Shown piece by piece: positions 36,054 to 44,053 of a stretch of 64,000 nucleotides of DNA. Below the pieces are notes generated by a model. It did no database searches, had not been told where the DNA came from, and saw only the letters and a program-made list of their open reading frames with translations. Numbering within the stretch: the first letter of the stretch is position 1; each line of letters begins with the position of its first letter. Both the position numbers and the translations under genes were made by a program. The stretch covers positions 558,001 through 622,000 of the forward strand of contig NZ_CABFVU010000003.1 in assembly GCF_902150045.1 (NCBI RefSeq), in the 5' to 3' direction. The DNA comes from Chitinophaga polysaccharea. Lineage in GTDB: Bacteria; Bacteroidota; Bacteroidia; Chitinophagales; Chitinophagaceae.

Positions 36054-36729
36054 ACAGGATATTTAATAATTCCAGCACGCCCTCTGTTGCGGGCTTTTCA
36101 ATCAGGTAAAGGTTATCGGCCTTACCTACTTCAGGGATCTTCCGGTCGATGATATACACCGGCACACCCGGCTTTACATATTGCAGCAGGCTGGCCGCAG
36201 GGTATACCTGCAAGGAAGTGCCTATCACTACAAATATATCCGCTTCCCATACTTCCCGCGCGGCCTTTTCAATCATTGGCACGGCTTCGCCAAACCAAAC
36301 AATATGCGGGCGCAACTGCCCGCCATCTTCCGCAAGGTCGCCCATCTTAATATCATCGCGGATCTCATAGATCAGCTCCTCGTTATTTACACTGCGCATC
36401 TTAAAGATCTCCCCATGCAGGTGCAGCACCCGGGTAGATCCTCCCCTTTCATGAAGGTCATCAATATTTTGTGTGATGATCCGCACATCATATTTTTCTT
36501 CGAGCTTTGCCAGGCCTGTGTGAGCCGCATTGGGAAGCGCCGCTTTCACGTCTTGACGGCGACCGTTGTAAAAGTCCTGCACCAGGGCAGGATTCTTTTG
36601 CCAACCCTGCGGGGAAGCCACTTCATATACATCATAGCCTTCCCATAATCCATCTGTGTCTCTGAAGGTCCGGAGGCCGCTTTCAGCACTGATGCCGGCT
36701 CCGGTCAGCACCACCAGTCTTGGTTTCAT
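36052..36729 (-). CDS. NAD-dependent protein deacylase (sirtuin, CobB-like), zinc cysteines absent
   Basis: A 225-residue SIR2 enzyme. The NAD motifs GAGISAESGLRTFRD and TQNIDDLHERGG, the catalytic His of LHLHGE and IVWFGEAVP are all intact. The Tyr-x-x-Arg of FYNGRR (the E. coli CobB-type Tyr/Arg pair) predicts desuccinylase as well as deacetylase activity. The usual four zinc Cys are missing; the whole protein contains no cysteine at all. A related replacement is, from memory, usual in Bacteroidota sirtuins. It overlaps the terminator of the convergent gene. About 10 bases separate its start from the DUF4349 gene upstream. Confidence 0.93.
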   Translation of the reverse strand: MKPRLVVLTGAGISAESGLRTFRDTDGLWEGYDVYEVASPQGWQKNPALVQDFYNGRRQDVKAALPNAAHTGLAKLEEKYDVRIITQNIDDLHERGGSTRVLHLHGEIFKMRSVNNEELIYEIRDDIKMGDLAEDGGQLRPHIVWFGEAVPMIEKAAREVWEADIFVVIGTSLQVYPAASLLQYVKPGVPVYIIDRKIPEVGKADNLYLIEKPATEGVLELLNIL

Positions 36730-36739
36730 GTAAATTCGT

Positions 36740-37615
36740 TTATTGGTTTACGTTAGTTGGGGCTTTGCGGGATTTCCATCTCCTTATTCCTCTTTTTATA
36801 AAAATAAAAATAAAAACAATACCAACTATCAATGGCCATGCACTGAAAATACCGAGCGTAAGCGATAAGAGCCAGTTCCAGCCGTCTTTGAACGACAACC
36901 ACGACCGCTGCAGGAAGCCCGGTGACTGCGGATCTGAGTTGGCAAAGGTCTGGTAATACTCAAGACTGATGTTGCTATAGGCTACATGATGATCCATGTA
37001 TTGCAAACGCCCTTTTGCCGATTCTATTTCTTCACGGATGCTTTTCAGCTGGGCCTCCACTTCCAGTATTTCCTTTACATTCTTTGCCTGCTGCAATATC
37101 TGCACGTATCGCTGCTCCACCGCCAGCCGCGCTTTCATACGGGCGTCCAGATCTACATACTCTTCGGTAACGTCCGTGGAGGTAATACTTTTTTCATCTA
37201 TCCTGGAAGCCCCGCTGGTAATACTTTCCACGCATTGCTCAAAGGCGGCTGCCGGTACTTTTATGGCTACCTCGTTCCGCCATTGCATGCTGGTATTTTC
37301 CTGTTTTTCACTGGCAATGTAGCCGCCGTACTTTTTAACTGTATCGGCTATACGTTTTTTGGAGGATTCGAAATCGGAGGTAGAGAAACGAAGCACGGCG
37401 TTTTTAATAATTTTCTGGGAGATGGGTAACGCAGCCCCCTGACCGGCATGGCTCCCGGAAGAAGCCAGTGCGCCTTCAGCAGCTACGGCCGCTATAGCCG
37501 GAGCTTCCTCCATTTTAAGTTCCTGTACTGCAGGCGCGCTGTTGGTGCTGTTATTGCGGCAGGCGGGTAAAAGCATTGTAGCCGCGCATAGGGCAAATAT
37601 GAATGAATGTTTCAT
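36740..37615 (-). CDS. DUF4349 domain lipoprotein
   Basis: A 291-residue predicted lipoprotein (FALCAATMLLPAC, Cys about 19). After a linker comes the DUF4349 core: KIIKNAVLRFSTSDFESSKKRIADTVKKYGGYIASEKQ, VPAAAFEQCVESI, STDVTEEYVDLDARMKARLAVEQRYVQILQQAKNVKEILEVEAQL, which is a coiled coil, then NISLEYYQ. A single C-terminal membrane helix (LGIFSAWPLIVGIVFIFIFI) precedes a basic tail. The family is widespread and of unknown function; the layout suggests an envelope-spanning coiled-coil protein. It lies 10 bases upstream of the sirtuin gene, so they are co-transcribed. Confidence 0.9.
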   Translation of the reverse strand: MKHSFIFALCAATMLLPACRNNSTNSAPAVQELKMEEAPAIAAVAAEGALASSGSHAGQGAALPISQKIIKNAVLRFSTSDFESSKKRIADTVKKYGGYIASEKQENTSMQWRNEVAIKVPAAAFEQCVESITSGASRIDEKSITSTDVTEEYVDLDARMKARLAVEQRYVQILQQAKNVKEILEVEAQLKSIREEIESAKGRLQYMDHHVAYSNISLEYYQTFANSDPQSPGFLQRSWLSFKDGWNWLLSLTLGIFSAWPLIVGIVFIFIFIKRGIRRWKSRKAPTNVNQ

Positions 37616-37664
37616 GAGCTGGAATTTCCCCTATGATGTACATCTCCGTGAAATTCCATAAACA

Positions 37665-37699
37665 GCGAAGGTCATCTTCCAAAGAAAGATGACCTTCGC
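37665..37699 (-). terminator. Hairpin between the EVE and DUF4349 genes
   Basis: A perfect 14-base stem GCGAAGGTCATCTT / AAGATGACCTTCGC with a 7-base loop, 22 bases past the EVE gene stop. The T-run on the minus strand is weak (TGTTTATGG). Confidence 0.65.
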
Positions 37700-37720
37700 A
37701 TTTCTATCTCTTTAAAATAC

Positions 37721-38134
37721 TTATTTTTTCATTCCTCCCATTTCCATGATCGCTTCAAACTCTTCCGGCTTTACATCACATACGGATAAGCGTCCCTGGC
37801 GGATCAGCGACAGGTTGGCCAGCCTTTTTTCAGCTTTCATCTGTACCAGTGTGACGGGCTTCTTAAACGGCTTTAATGGCTTAAGGTCTACCACCACCCA
37901 GTTAGGATCTGGTGTAGTGGGATCCTGGTAGGCTTCTTTGGCCACGGTAGCCAGGCCTACTATTTCCATGCCTTCATTGCTGTGGTAAAACAATACCTGG
38001 TCGCCTTTCTTCATTTCCCTGAGATTGTTGCGGGCCTGGTAGTTACGCACGCCATCCCAGAAAGTGATCTTGTCTTTTACAAACTGGTCCCAGGAATATT
38101 TAAATGGCTCAGATTTCACCAACCAATAATTCAT
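37721..38134 (-). CDS. EVE domain protein
   Basis: A 137-residue EVE (PUA-like) protein. MNYWLVKSEPFKYSWDQFVKD opens with the aromatic cage strand, then WDGVRNYQARNNLREMKKGDQVLFYHSNE is the core and PWVVVDLKPL-type strands follow. EVE domains bind modified bases or nucleotides in DNA/RNA; some are thought to read modified cytosine. No fused nuclease is present here. The full length is typical of stand-alone bacterial EVE proteins. Confidence 0.93.
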   Translation of the reverse strand: MNYWLVKSEPFKYSWDQFVKDKITFWDGVRNYQARNNLREMKKGDQVLFYHSNEGMEIVGLATVAKEAYQDPTTPDPNWVVVDLKPLKPFKKPVTLVQMKAEKRLANLSLIRQGRLSVCDVKPEEFEAIMEMGGMKK

Positions 38135-38167
38135 ATTGCATTTAATTTTCGTGATCAGATAGTAAGA

Positions 38168-38887
38168 TTACCAGCCACTGGCCAATACATCCGCAATGTG
38201 CATCACCTTGATATTGGTACCGTGTTTACGGATATAACCATCCAGGTGCATCAGGCAGGAAAGGTCGGTAGAGATCAGGTAATCGGCTCCGCTGTTAACG
38301 GCATTGTTTACTTTTTGTTCGCCCATTCCCATGGAAATGGGTTCGAACTTTACAGAGAACGTACCGCCAAAGCCACAGCACACTTCACAATCGTTCATTT
38401 CTTTCAGCTCCAGTCCTTTTACTTTCTCCAGCAGTTTACGGGGGCCTTCCTTGATATGGCATTCCCGCAGTGCGCCGCAGGCATCATGATAGGTGCCCAC
38501 CCCGTTGAGGGTAGCGCCAAGGTCTGTTACATGCAATACGTCTGTGAGGAATTCGGTAAACTCGAAGAGGTTTTTCTTCAGCAGTTTTACATCATTATGT
38601 GCTGCAGAATTATCAAACAATTTGCCATAGTAGTTCCGCACAAAACCGGTACAGGAACCGCTGGGAGCAACAATGTAGTCGAACGTTTTAAAATCCTTTA
38701 CAAATTTGGTGGCTACGGTGCGGCATTCGTCCTGGTACCCGGCATTGTAGGCTGGCTGACCACAACAGGTTTGCTCCGCGTTATACATTACATTACATCC
38801 AAGTTTCTCAAGCACCTTCACCATATTGAAGGCGGTTTCGGGAAACAGCTGATCTACAAAACACGGTATAAATAACTGTACGTTCAT
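38168..38887 (-). CDS. (Fe-S)-binding CCG-domain protein, LutA/YkgE-like
   Basis: A 239-residue protein with two CCG-type Cys-rich domains: CFVDQLFP...TCCGQPAYNAG near residues 10-50, and CEVCCGFGGTFSVKF near 160-175. These Cys ligate a [4Fe-4S] cluster. In Bacillus, LutA works with LutB and LutC to oxidise L-lactate; in E. coli ykgEFG is the equivalent. Here no LutB/LutC gene is beside it, so its role could be in lactate or glycolate oxidation or as a heterodisulfide reductase-like subunit, unresolved. It lies about 25 bases downstream of ribH. Confidence 0.85.
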   Translation of the reverse strand: MNVQLFIPCFVDQLFPETAFNMVKVLEKLGCNVMYNAEQTCCGQPAYNAGYQDECRTVATKFVKDFKTFDYIVAPSGSCTGFVRNYYGKLFDNSAAHNDVKLLKKNLFEFTEFLTDVLHVTDLGATLNGVGTYHDACGALRECHIKEGPRKLLEKVKGLELKEMNDCEVCCGFGGTFSVKFEPISMGMGEQKVNNAVNSGADYLISTDLSCLMHLDGYIRKHGTNIKVMHIADVLASGW

Positions 38888-38910
38888 CTCTATAGCTTTT
38901 AGCGTTAGCC

Positions 38911-39411
38911 TTAGCTTTTAGCTAACTTTCTTTGCAATGCGATCATCTTCAGTGCAGTAATGGCAGCTTCTTCTCCTTTGTGCCCGTGGGCTCCGCCCAG
39001 CCTGTCCAGCGCCTGCTGCTCATTGTCTACCGTCAGAATTCCAAATATAACAGGAACGGGTAGCTGAAGGTTCAGTTGAAGGATACCTTCTGTTACTGCT
39101 TTACACACATAATCGAAATGTGGTGTTTCGCCCCGGATCACGCATCCAAAAGCAATAATAGCGCCAGGCTGTTTACCGGTGCCTTTGGTAGTTTCCCAGT
39201 ATTGTTTACAGGCATATGGTAATTCGAATGCGCCTGGTACAATTATTTTTTCTGATTTGCTGACCTGGTACTGTGTGAGGGTTTTTTCGCAGCCGTTTAC
39301 CAGTTCATTCACGATAGCGTCGTTCCATTCGGTATACACCATAACAACACTGGCATCCTCCAGGTTGAGAATGCCAGCATCATTTAATAAGCTCTTATTG
39401 TGCTCGGACAT
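38911..39411 (-). CDS. ribH: 6,7-dimethyl-8-ribityllumazine synthase
   Basis: The 166-residue penultimate enzyme of riboflavin synthesis, which condenses 5-amino-6-ribitylaminouracil with 3,4-dihydroxybutanone phosphate. It shows the family motifs VYTEWNDAIVNELV (Trp ring stacking), VPGAFELPYACKQ, IAFGCVIRGETPHFDYVCKAV with the catalytic His, VPVIFGILTVDNEQQALDRLGG and KGEEAAITALKMI. The length is normal. Its stop is followed by a repetitive AGC-rich spacer leading to the CCG protein. Confidence 0.96.
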   Translation of the reverse strand: MSEHNKSLLNDAGILNLEDASVVMVYTEWNDAIVNELVNGCEKTLTQYQVSKSEKIIVPGAFELPYACKQYWETTKGTGKQPGAIIAFGCVIRGETPHFDYVCKAVTEGILQLNLQLPVPVIFGILTVDNEQQALDRLGGAHGHKGEEAAITALKMIALQRKLAKS

Positions 39412-39444
39412 ATTATTCTTATAGCTTTGGGCTGCCGGCGGTCT

Positions 39445-39467
39445 GCTGCCGGCTTTAAACCGGCAGC
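39445..39467. repeat. Hairpin in an AGC-rich spacer
   Basis: GCTGCCGG / CCGGCAGC, 8-base perfect stem with a CTTTAAA loop, between the ribH start and the TPR gene stop on the minus strand. It is embedded in AGC/GCTAA-rich sequence like that at 38893-38925, 40221-40296 and 42601-42641. No T-run follows. Confidence 0.6.
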
Positions 39468-39480
39468 AAACGGCTAACAG

Positions 39481-40179
39481 CTAGTTCTTTACTTCTCCCA
39501 GTCTTGCCAGGTATTTGTCCATTTCACGACCTTCGTTAGTCGTAGGAAATTTCTCTTTGATCTCTTTGTAGATAACTTTAGCTTCTTCTGCTTTACCTGT
39601 TTTCTCCAGGGCCTGGCCTGCACGGAACAGGTATACAGGGGCAGTCAGTTCATTATCGTTATAATGTCCTGCTTTTTTGTAAGACTCAATACCTTCTTCC
39701 GCTTTGTTCAGCTCCATGTACGCGTCGCCGATCAGGCCGTAGGCAGTGGGTTGCAGCAGCAGGTCGGTAGAACTAAAGGATTTCAGCATGTCGATGCCTT
39801 TCTGGTATTCACCCAAACGGATATAACAAACACCTGCGCTGTATTTAGCCAGGTTACCGGCTTTGGTGCCGCCGTATTTGTTCACCACCTGCAGGAAACC
39901 ATAGTTGTTACCATCACCGTTCAGGGCGAGTTTGAATGAATCTACCGCGAAGTAGTTCTGAGCGTGGAAGATCATTTCCTGCGCTTTGTTTTCATTCGGC
40001 TGTTTCACAAAACGGTTATAGGCGAAGAAACCGCCTACCACTACCACTACAGCCAGTACAGCTATAGTAATAACGTTCTTGTTTTTATAGAAGAAATCCT
40101 CTGCCTTGTGCATGGATGCTTCCAGGTCAAAATCTTTTGTAGGCTGAGGCACGGTGGCTTTATCTTTAGTTTCTGCCAT
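39481..40179 (-). CDS. Membrane-anchored tetratricopeptide repeat protein (YfgM-like)
   Basis: A 232-residue protein. An N-terminal cytoplasmic segment is followed by one membrane helix (KNVITIAVLAVVVVVGGFFAYNRFV, about 32-56) and then TPR-like helix pairs (YAKYSAGVCYIRLGEYQKGIDMLKSF; GLIGDAYMELNKAEEGIESYKKAGHYND; LFRAGQALEKTGKAEEAKVIYKEIKEKFP). It resembles YfgM/ancillary SecYEG-translocon TPR proteins in layout. The order TM-then-TPR means it faces the periplasm. It is separated from pdhA by a hairpin region. Confidence 0.83.
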   Translation of the reverse strand: MAETKDKATVPQPTKDFDLEASMHKAEDFFYKNKNVITIAVLAVVVVVGGFFAYNRFVKQPNENKAQEMIFHAQNYFAVDSFKLALNGDGNNYGFLQVVNKYGGTKAGNLAKYSAGVCYIRLGEYQKGIDMLKSFSSTDLLLQPTAYGLIGDAYMELNKAEEGIESYKKAGHYNDNELTAPVYLFRAGQALEKTGKAEEAKVIYKEIKEKFPTTNEGREMDKYLARLGEVKN

Positions 40180-40220
40180 TGTAAGGTGTAGTTATGATTG
40201 CTTGGTTATTAAATATAGGG

Positions 40221-40296
40221 TTTAGCTTTAGGCTTTAAGCCTTTAGCAGATGCAGCTTTGGCTACATTTACTAAAGGCTTAAGGCAGATAGCTAAA
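40221..40296. repeat. Imperfect inverted repeat downstream of pdhA
   Basis: Left arm 40221-40248 (begins TTTAGCTTTAGGCTTTAAGC) and right arm 40268-40296 are reverse complements at about four in five positions. It begins 4 bases beyond the pdhA stop on the minus strand and could fold as the end of that transcript. It is part of the AGC/CTAAA-rich spacers seen from 38.9 to 42.6 kb. Confidence 0.6.
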
Positions 40297-40300
40297 TACA

Positions 40301-41293
40301 TTAGTCAACGATGAATGGATAATCTTCCTGAACGTAAACGTCTTTCAGTAATTCATCATCGCTTGGCCACGGAGATTCTTCTGCGAATGCCACACATTCT
40401 TCCACTTCTGTTTTCACTCTTTCGTTGATCGCTTCAATTTCTGCTTCGGTAGCCCATTTATTTTTCTGAATAACTCTCAGTACTTCGTTGATAGGATCTT
40501 TTTCCTTGTATTCTTCGAGCTCTTCTTTGGTGCGGTACTTGGCCGGGTCGCTCATAGAGTGGCCACGGTAGCGGTATGTTTTGATTTCCAGGAGGGTTGG
40601 ACCGCCTTTTTCACGGGCACGTTTTACCGCTCTTTCGATACCATCGTGTACAGCTTCGCAGCTCATACCATCGATAGAATCGGCCGGCATTTCATAAGCA
40701 TCCGCCAGTTTATAGATATCCAGTACGTTGGAGGTACGTTCTACAGAAGTACCCATTGCGTACATATTGTTTTCACAAATGAAAATTACCGGCAGCTTCC
40801 AGGTCATTGCCATGTTAAAGGTTTCATGGAGAATACCCTGGCGGGCAGCGCCATCACCGAAGAAACACAACACTACATTGTCTGTTCCCTTGTACTGTTC
40901 TGCAAGCGCCAGTCCGGCGCCGGTGCCTATCTGGGCTCCAACAATACCGTGGCCGCCGAAGAAGCCATGTTCCTTGGAGAAAAAGTGCATACTGCCTCCC
41001 TTTCCTTTCGAACAACCGGTTGCTTTACCATACAGTTCTGCCATACAAGCTTTAGCGGAAATTCCTTTCGCAATTGCCAACGCGTGATCACGGTAGGCAG
41101 TGATGAATTTATCTTCCGGCTTGGTAGCAGTCATCGCACCAGCAGCAATTGCTTCCTGTCCTATGTACAAATGACAAAAGCCACGGATTTTTTGCATACC
41201 GTACAATTGGCCTGTCTTTTCTTCAAAGCGGCGCAGCAAAAGCATCAATTCATACCAGTACAGATATGTCTCTTTGGTGAATTTCGTCTTCAC
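40301..41293 (-). CDS. pdhA: Pyruvate dehydrogenase E1 component, alpha subunit
   Basis: The thiamine-diphosphate-binding alpha subunit of the E1 heterotetramer, which decarboxylates pyruvate to feed acetyl-CoA synthesis. It shows IRGFCHLYIGQEAIAAGAM, YRDHALAIAKG, GKGGSMHFF, the ThDP motif GDGAARQGILHETFNMAMTWKLPVIFICENN and YRYRGHSMSDPAKYRTKEE. I prefer a GTG start at 41293, giving the typical N-terminus (V/M)KTKFTKETYLYWYELM. The TTG at 41332 overlaps a perfect -7 box (TATATTTG, minus strand 41337-41330), which would leave it untranscribed. The beta subunit gene is not adjacent. Confidence 0.93.
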   Translation of the reverse strand: MKTKFTKETYLYWYELMLLLRRFEEKTGQLYGMQKIRGFCHLYIGQEAIAAGAMTATKPEDKFITAYRDHALAIAKGISAKACMAELYGKATGCSKGKGGSMHFFSKEHGFFGGHGIVGAQIGTGAGLALAEQYKGTDNVVLCFFGDGAARQGILHETFNMAMTWKLPVIFICENNMYAMGTSVERTSNVLDIYKLADAYEMPADSIDGMSCEAVHDGIERAVKRAREKGGPTLLEIKTYRYRGHSMSDPAKYRTKEELEEYKEKDPINEVLRVIQKNKWATEAEIEAINERVKTEVEECVAFAEESPWPSDDELLKDVYVQEDYPFIVD

Positions 41294-41329
41294 GTCTGTT
41301 TTAGTTTGCACTCTTTCTAAATTTGTTCG

Positions 41330-41337
41330 CAAATATA
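41330..41337 (-). promoter_or_regulatory. -7 box of the pdhA promoter
   Basis: TATATTTG on the minus strand, an exact match to TAnnTTTG. Transcription would start near 41324, leaving about 30 bases before the GTG at 41293. Confidence 0.6.
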
Positions 41338-41521
41338 ACAGGAAAATCGTAAAATATAAATATCAATTCTAATTCCCATTAAATTATGCAATTTCATCAA
41401 TTTCAAACAGTTTTGCATTTAATTGCACCCGGATCACAGGGAAGTTCCCAGTAGAGCGGATTTTTATTAGTTATACAAATGATATTTTTTGCATATTATT
41501 AATTACGAATAATTTTTTTCT

Positions 41522-42601
41522 TTGCTTTATATAAATAAGATATCACTCGTTCAGTTCAAGAATTACAACCAGGTATCCTTTTCCTTCGGGCACCGGATAG
41601 TGGGGATTACCGGCCGCAACGGTGCGGGTAAAACCAACCTGCTGGACGCCATCTATTATCTTTGCTTCACCCGCAGCTATTTTACCAGCAGCGAAAATCA
41701 GAATGTCCGCTACCAGACCAACGGGTTCCGGCTGGAGGGCTACCTGGAAAAAAATGACCAGGAAGAAAAGATCGTATGTACCCTCAAAGACGGCCGCAAG
41801 GAAGTAAGCCTGAATGAGGAGCGGTACGACCGGTTTTCCCGCCATATCGGGCAGTTTCCCGCGGTAATGATCGCCCCGGACGATGCAGACATCATCCTTG
41901 GTGGCAGCGAGGAAAGGCGTAAATGGCTGGATAGTCTTCTCTCCCAGCTCTACCCCGAGTACCTCGAGCACCTGATCATCTACCAGAAAATATTATTACA
42001 ACGGAACAGCCTCCTGAAAAATATGGCGGCCACGGGGCAAAACCAGGACAGCCTCCTGGATGTGTTTGACCTGCAGCTGGTAATGCATGGCGTACCGGTA
42101 TATGAAACCCGGAAAACTTTCCTGCAAACCTTTATCCCGCAGGTACAACGCCTGTATGATTATATTGCCGGCACCCATGAAGTAGTGAATATCCAATACC
42201 AGTGCAGCCTGCTGGAGGAAGATTATGCCCTGCAGCTAAACCAGGCAAGGTACCGCGATATGCAGCTGCAGCGCACCACCACCGGCATTCACCGTGATGA
42301 TCTTCTTTTCCTGCTGAACGATCATCTCATGAAAAGCAGCGCTTCACAGGGCCAACGCAAAAGTTTCCTGTTTGCCCTGAAGCTGGCGCAGTTTGAAGTG
42401 ATCCGCCAGCATAAAAAATTCCCTCCCCTGCTCCTGCTGGATGATATCTTTGAAAAGCTGGACCAGGAAAGGGTAAGCCGGCTCATTGCACTGGTAGCCA
42501 GCGATAACTACGGCCAGGTATTTATTACGGATACGCATGCAGAGCGGCTGCAGCAGGCCTTTGCGGGCACAGGAGAAAATATACAGCTCATCGCCATATA
42601 G
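41522..42601 (+). CDS. recF: DNA replication and repair protein RecF
   Basis: A 359-residue SMC-like ATPase that loads RecA at gaps with RecO/RecR. ISLVQFKNYNQVSFSF opens it, then Walker A GRNGAGKTNLLDAIYYLC (starts near residue 33), FPAVMIAPDDADIILGG, GIHRDDLLFLLND, the signature SSASQGQRKSFLFALKLAQF and Walker B PLLLLDDIFEKLDQER, then FITDTHAERL. No ATG exists before Walker A, so TTG 41522 is the start; the family N-terminus fits. The DUF721 gene follows 70 bases later, a usual pairing. Confidence 0.95.
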   Translation: MLYINKISLVQFKNYNQVSFSFGHRIVGITGRNGAGKTNLLDAIYYLCFTRSYFTSSENQNVRYQTNGFRLEGYLEKNDQEEKIVCTLKDGRKEVSLNEERYDRFSRHIGQFPAVMIAPDDADIILGGSEERRKWLDSLLSQLYPEYLEHLIIYQKILLQRNSLLKNMAATGQNQDSLLDVFDLQLVMHGVPVYETRKTFLQTFIPQVQRLYDYIAGTHEVVNIQYQCSLLEEDYALQLNQARYRDMQLQRTTTGIHRDDLLFLLNDHLMKSSASQGQRKSFLFALKLAQFEVIRQHKKFPPLLLLDDIFEKLDQERVSRLIALVASDNYGQVFITDTHAERLQQAFAGTGENIQLIAI

Positions 42602-42671
42602 CATATAGCTTCCGGCAACAAAATGCGTTGCTGAAAGCTACATACCAACAAAAAATCACTAGCTTCGCACC

Positions 42672-42959
42672 ATGCGTCATGGAACTACCAGTATAGGAGA
42701 TGCCCTCCGGGAATTTATGAATAAGAGCAGGATGAAACCCCGCCTTACGGAGGTGCGCATCCAGGAAAACTGGGAGAAACTGATGGGCAAAACCATTGCC
42801 CGCTACACACAGAGCATCCAGCTGATCGATAATAAACTGATCGTTACAACTACTGTGGCGCCGCTAAAACAGGAATTAACTTATTCGAAAGACAAGATCA
42901 TCAAGCTGGTGAATGAAATGCTCGGAGAGAACATTGTAAAGGAAGTGATGATCCGTTAG
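42672..42959 (+). CDS. DUF721 domain protein (DciA-like)
   Basis: A 95-residue protein of the DUF721 family (PF05258), which includes DciA, the ancestral helicase operator that loads DnaB. Shared features are the N-terminal helix IGDALREFMNKSRMKPRLTEVRIQENWEKLMG and IARYTQSIQLIDNKLIVTTTVAPLKQEL, then DKIIKLVNEMLGENIVKEVMIR. The position directly after recF is a common Bacteroidota arrangement. Helicase loading here is inference from DciA. Confidence 0.88.
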   Translation: MRHGTTSIGDALREFMNKSRMKPRLTEVRIQENWEKLMGKTIARYTQSIQLIDNKLIVTTTVAPLKQELTYSKDKIIKLVNEMLGENIVKEVMIR

Positions 42960-42966
42960 GCAGTGA

Positions 42967-43476
42967 TCAGTTGGAGGCAAACTGCCGGATAAGATGGTTG
43001 ACATCAGCTATTTTCAGGGTGGTTTGCAGGTTTACGATCACGAATTCGTTTTCTTCCTGTACCAGCATTACCACGTTACCCAATTCATCGGCTTTCCCCT
43101 TGTTGAGTATATGAACCAGGTTTCCATTGTCTCTTGCTTCCATTAACAGATCGAAATTCTCATTCCGCTGCAGGTTGCTTTTCAGATCAGCAATATCGTC
43201 ATAACTAACAGTGCCGCCTTTTACATTGGAAATGGTGTATACCTTTACTTTCTGTATGCCTCTGAGTGCGTGCCCCATCGCTTTGGCATCGGCGTCGTCA
43301 TTGTCGAACGACAGGCACAGGCTGCCCAGGTTGAGCGCAAATTTGCCCAGGTTTACAGTGTGTATTTCCGCGCTTCCTTTATACTTGTTGCGGAACTCGC
43401 GCAGGCATTTGTCCTGGGCCTTTACAGCCGTAGCAGATAAGAACATACAACCTGCGGCAATGAGCAATGATTTCAT
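42967..43476 (-). CDS. DUF4252 domain exported protein (first of a pair)
   Basis: A 169-residue protein with a signal peptide (KSLLIAAGCMFLSATAVKAQ). The mature part follows the DUF4252 pattern: IHTVNLGKFALNLGSLCLS, ALRGIQKVKVYTISNVKGG, FDLLMEARDNGNLVHILNKGKADELGNVVMLVQEENEFVIVNLQTTLKIADV. It is the last gene of a four-gene operon (sigma, anti-sigma, two DUF4252), following its paralogue by 17 bases. The family is Bacteroidota-specific and its role undefined; the pairing with an ECF sigma factor suggests envelope stress. It converges on DUF721 with 7 bases between the stops. Confidence 0.88.
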   Translation of the reverse strand: MKSLLIAAGCMFLSATAVKAQDKCLREFRNKYKGSAEIHTVNLGKFALNLGSLCLSFDNDDADAKAMGHALRGIQKVKVYTISNVKGGTVSYDDIADLKSNLQRNENFDLLMEARDNGNLVHILNKGKADELGNVVMLVQEENEFVIVNLQTTLKIADVNHLIRQFASN

Positions 43477-43493
43477 GGGAGTAGTTTTAAAAG

Positions 43494-44015
43494 TTATTTC
43501 TTCTTCACGTTTTTAAGTTTATCCATTCCCTGGATACTAACGCCGTTGGCGATCTGGGATATTTCGTTGAGATCCATATTGCCCACCAGGCTCATGGCAA
43601 GGAACTGATCGGAGCCGCCTACCAGCATTACCAGTTCATTGATGTTGCCTTTGGCGTCTTCCTTCACCATGAATTTCACATCGCTGCCTTTGTCGCGCAC
43701 CGTCATCAGTTCTTCAAAGTCGCCACCAATAAACGCGGCGGCTTCCCTGTATAACCGGGGGCCATCTTTCGTAGTTTCCTTGGTGAGGATACGGAGTCCT
43801 TTCAGCTTCTGGATCACCTTCATCATGTTTTTGGCGTCGGCATCACCGGGGTCCAGTTTGGCGAACATGCTGAACATCTTGGGCGTGATGGTGATCACCG
43901 TGAAGCTGCGGTCGTTCTCGTACTTCTGGAAGAACCGTTCTATGGCGCTTCCCTGTTGCGCGAAGAGGTGAAAACTGGCAAAGACCGCCACTAGTAATAA
44001 CAAGAATCGTTTCAT
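43494..44015 (-). CDS. DUF4252 domain exported protein (second of a pair)
   Basis: A 173-residue protein with a signal peptide (KRFLLLLVAVFASFHLFAQ). Its mature part has RSFTVITITPKMFSMFAKLDPGD, MKVIQKLKGLRILTKET, FEELMTVRDKGSDVKFMVKEDAKGNINELVMLVGGSDQFLAMSLVGNMDLNEISQIA, parallel in order to its neighbour, so the two arose by duplication. It is read 38 bases after the anti-sigma-like gene. A basic tail (GMDKLKNVKKK) differs from the other copy. Confidence 0.88.
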   Translation of the reverse strand: MKRFLLLLVAVFASFHLFAQQGSAIERFFQKYENDRSFTVITITPKMFSMFAKLDPGDADAKNMMKVIQKLKGLRILTKETTKDGPRLYREAAAFIGGDFEELMTVRDKGSDVKFMVKEDAKGNINELVMLVGGSDQFLAMSLVGNMDLNEISQIANGVSIQGMDKLKNVKKK

Positions 44016-44053
44016 CTTTCTAAATTTATATCAGGTTTTAAAATGGCCGTTGG

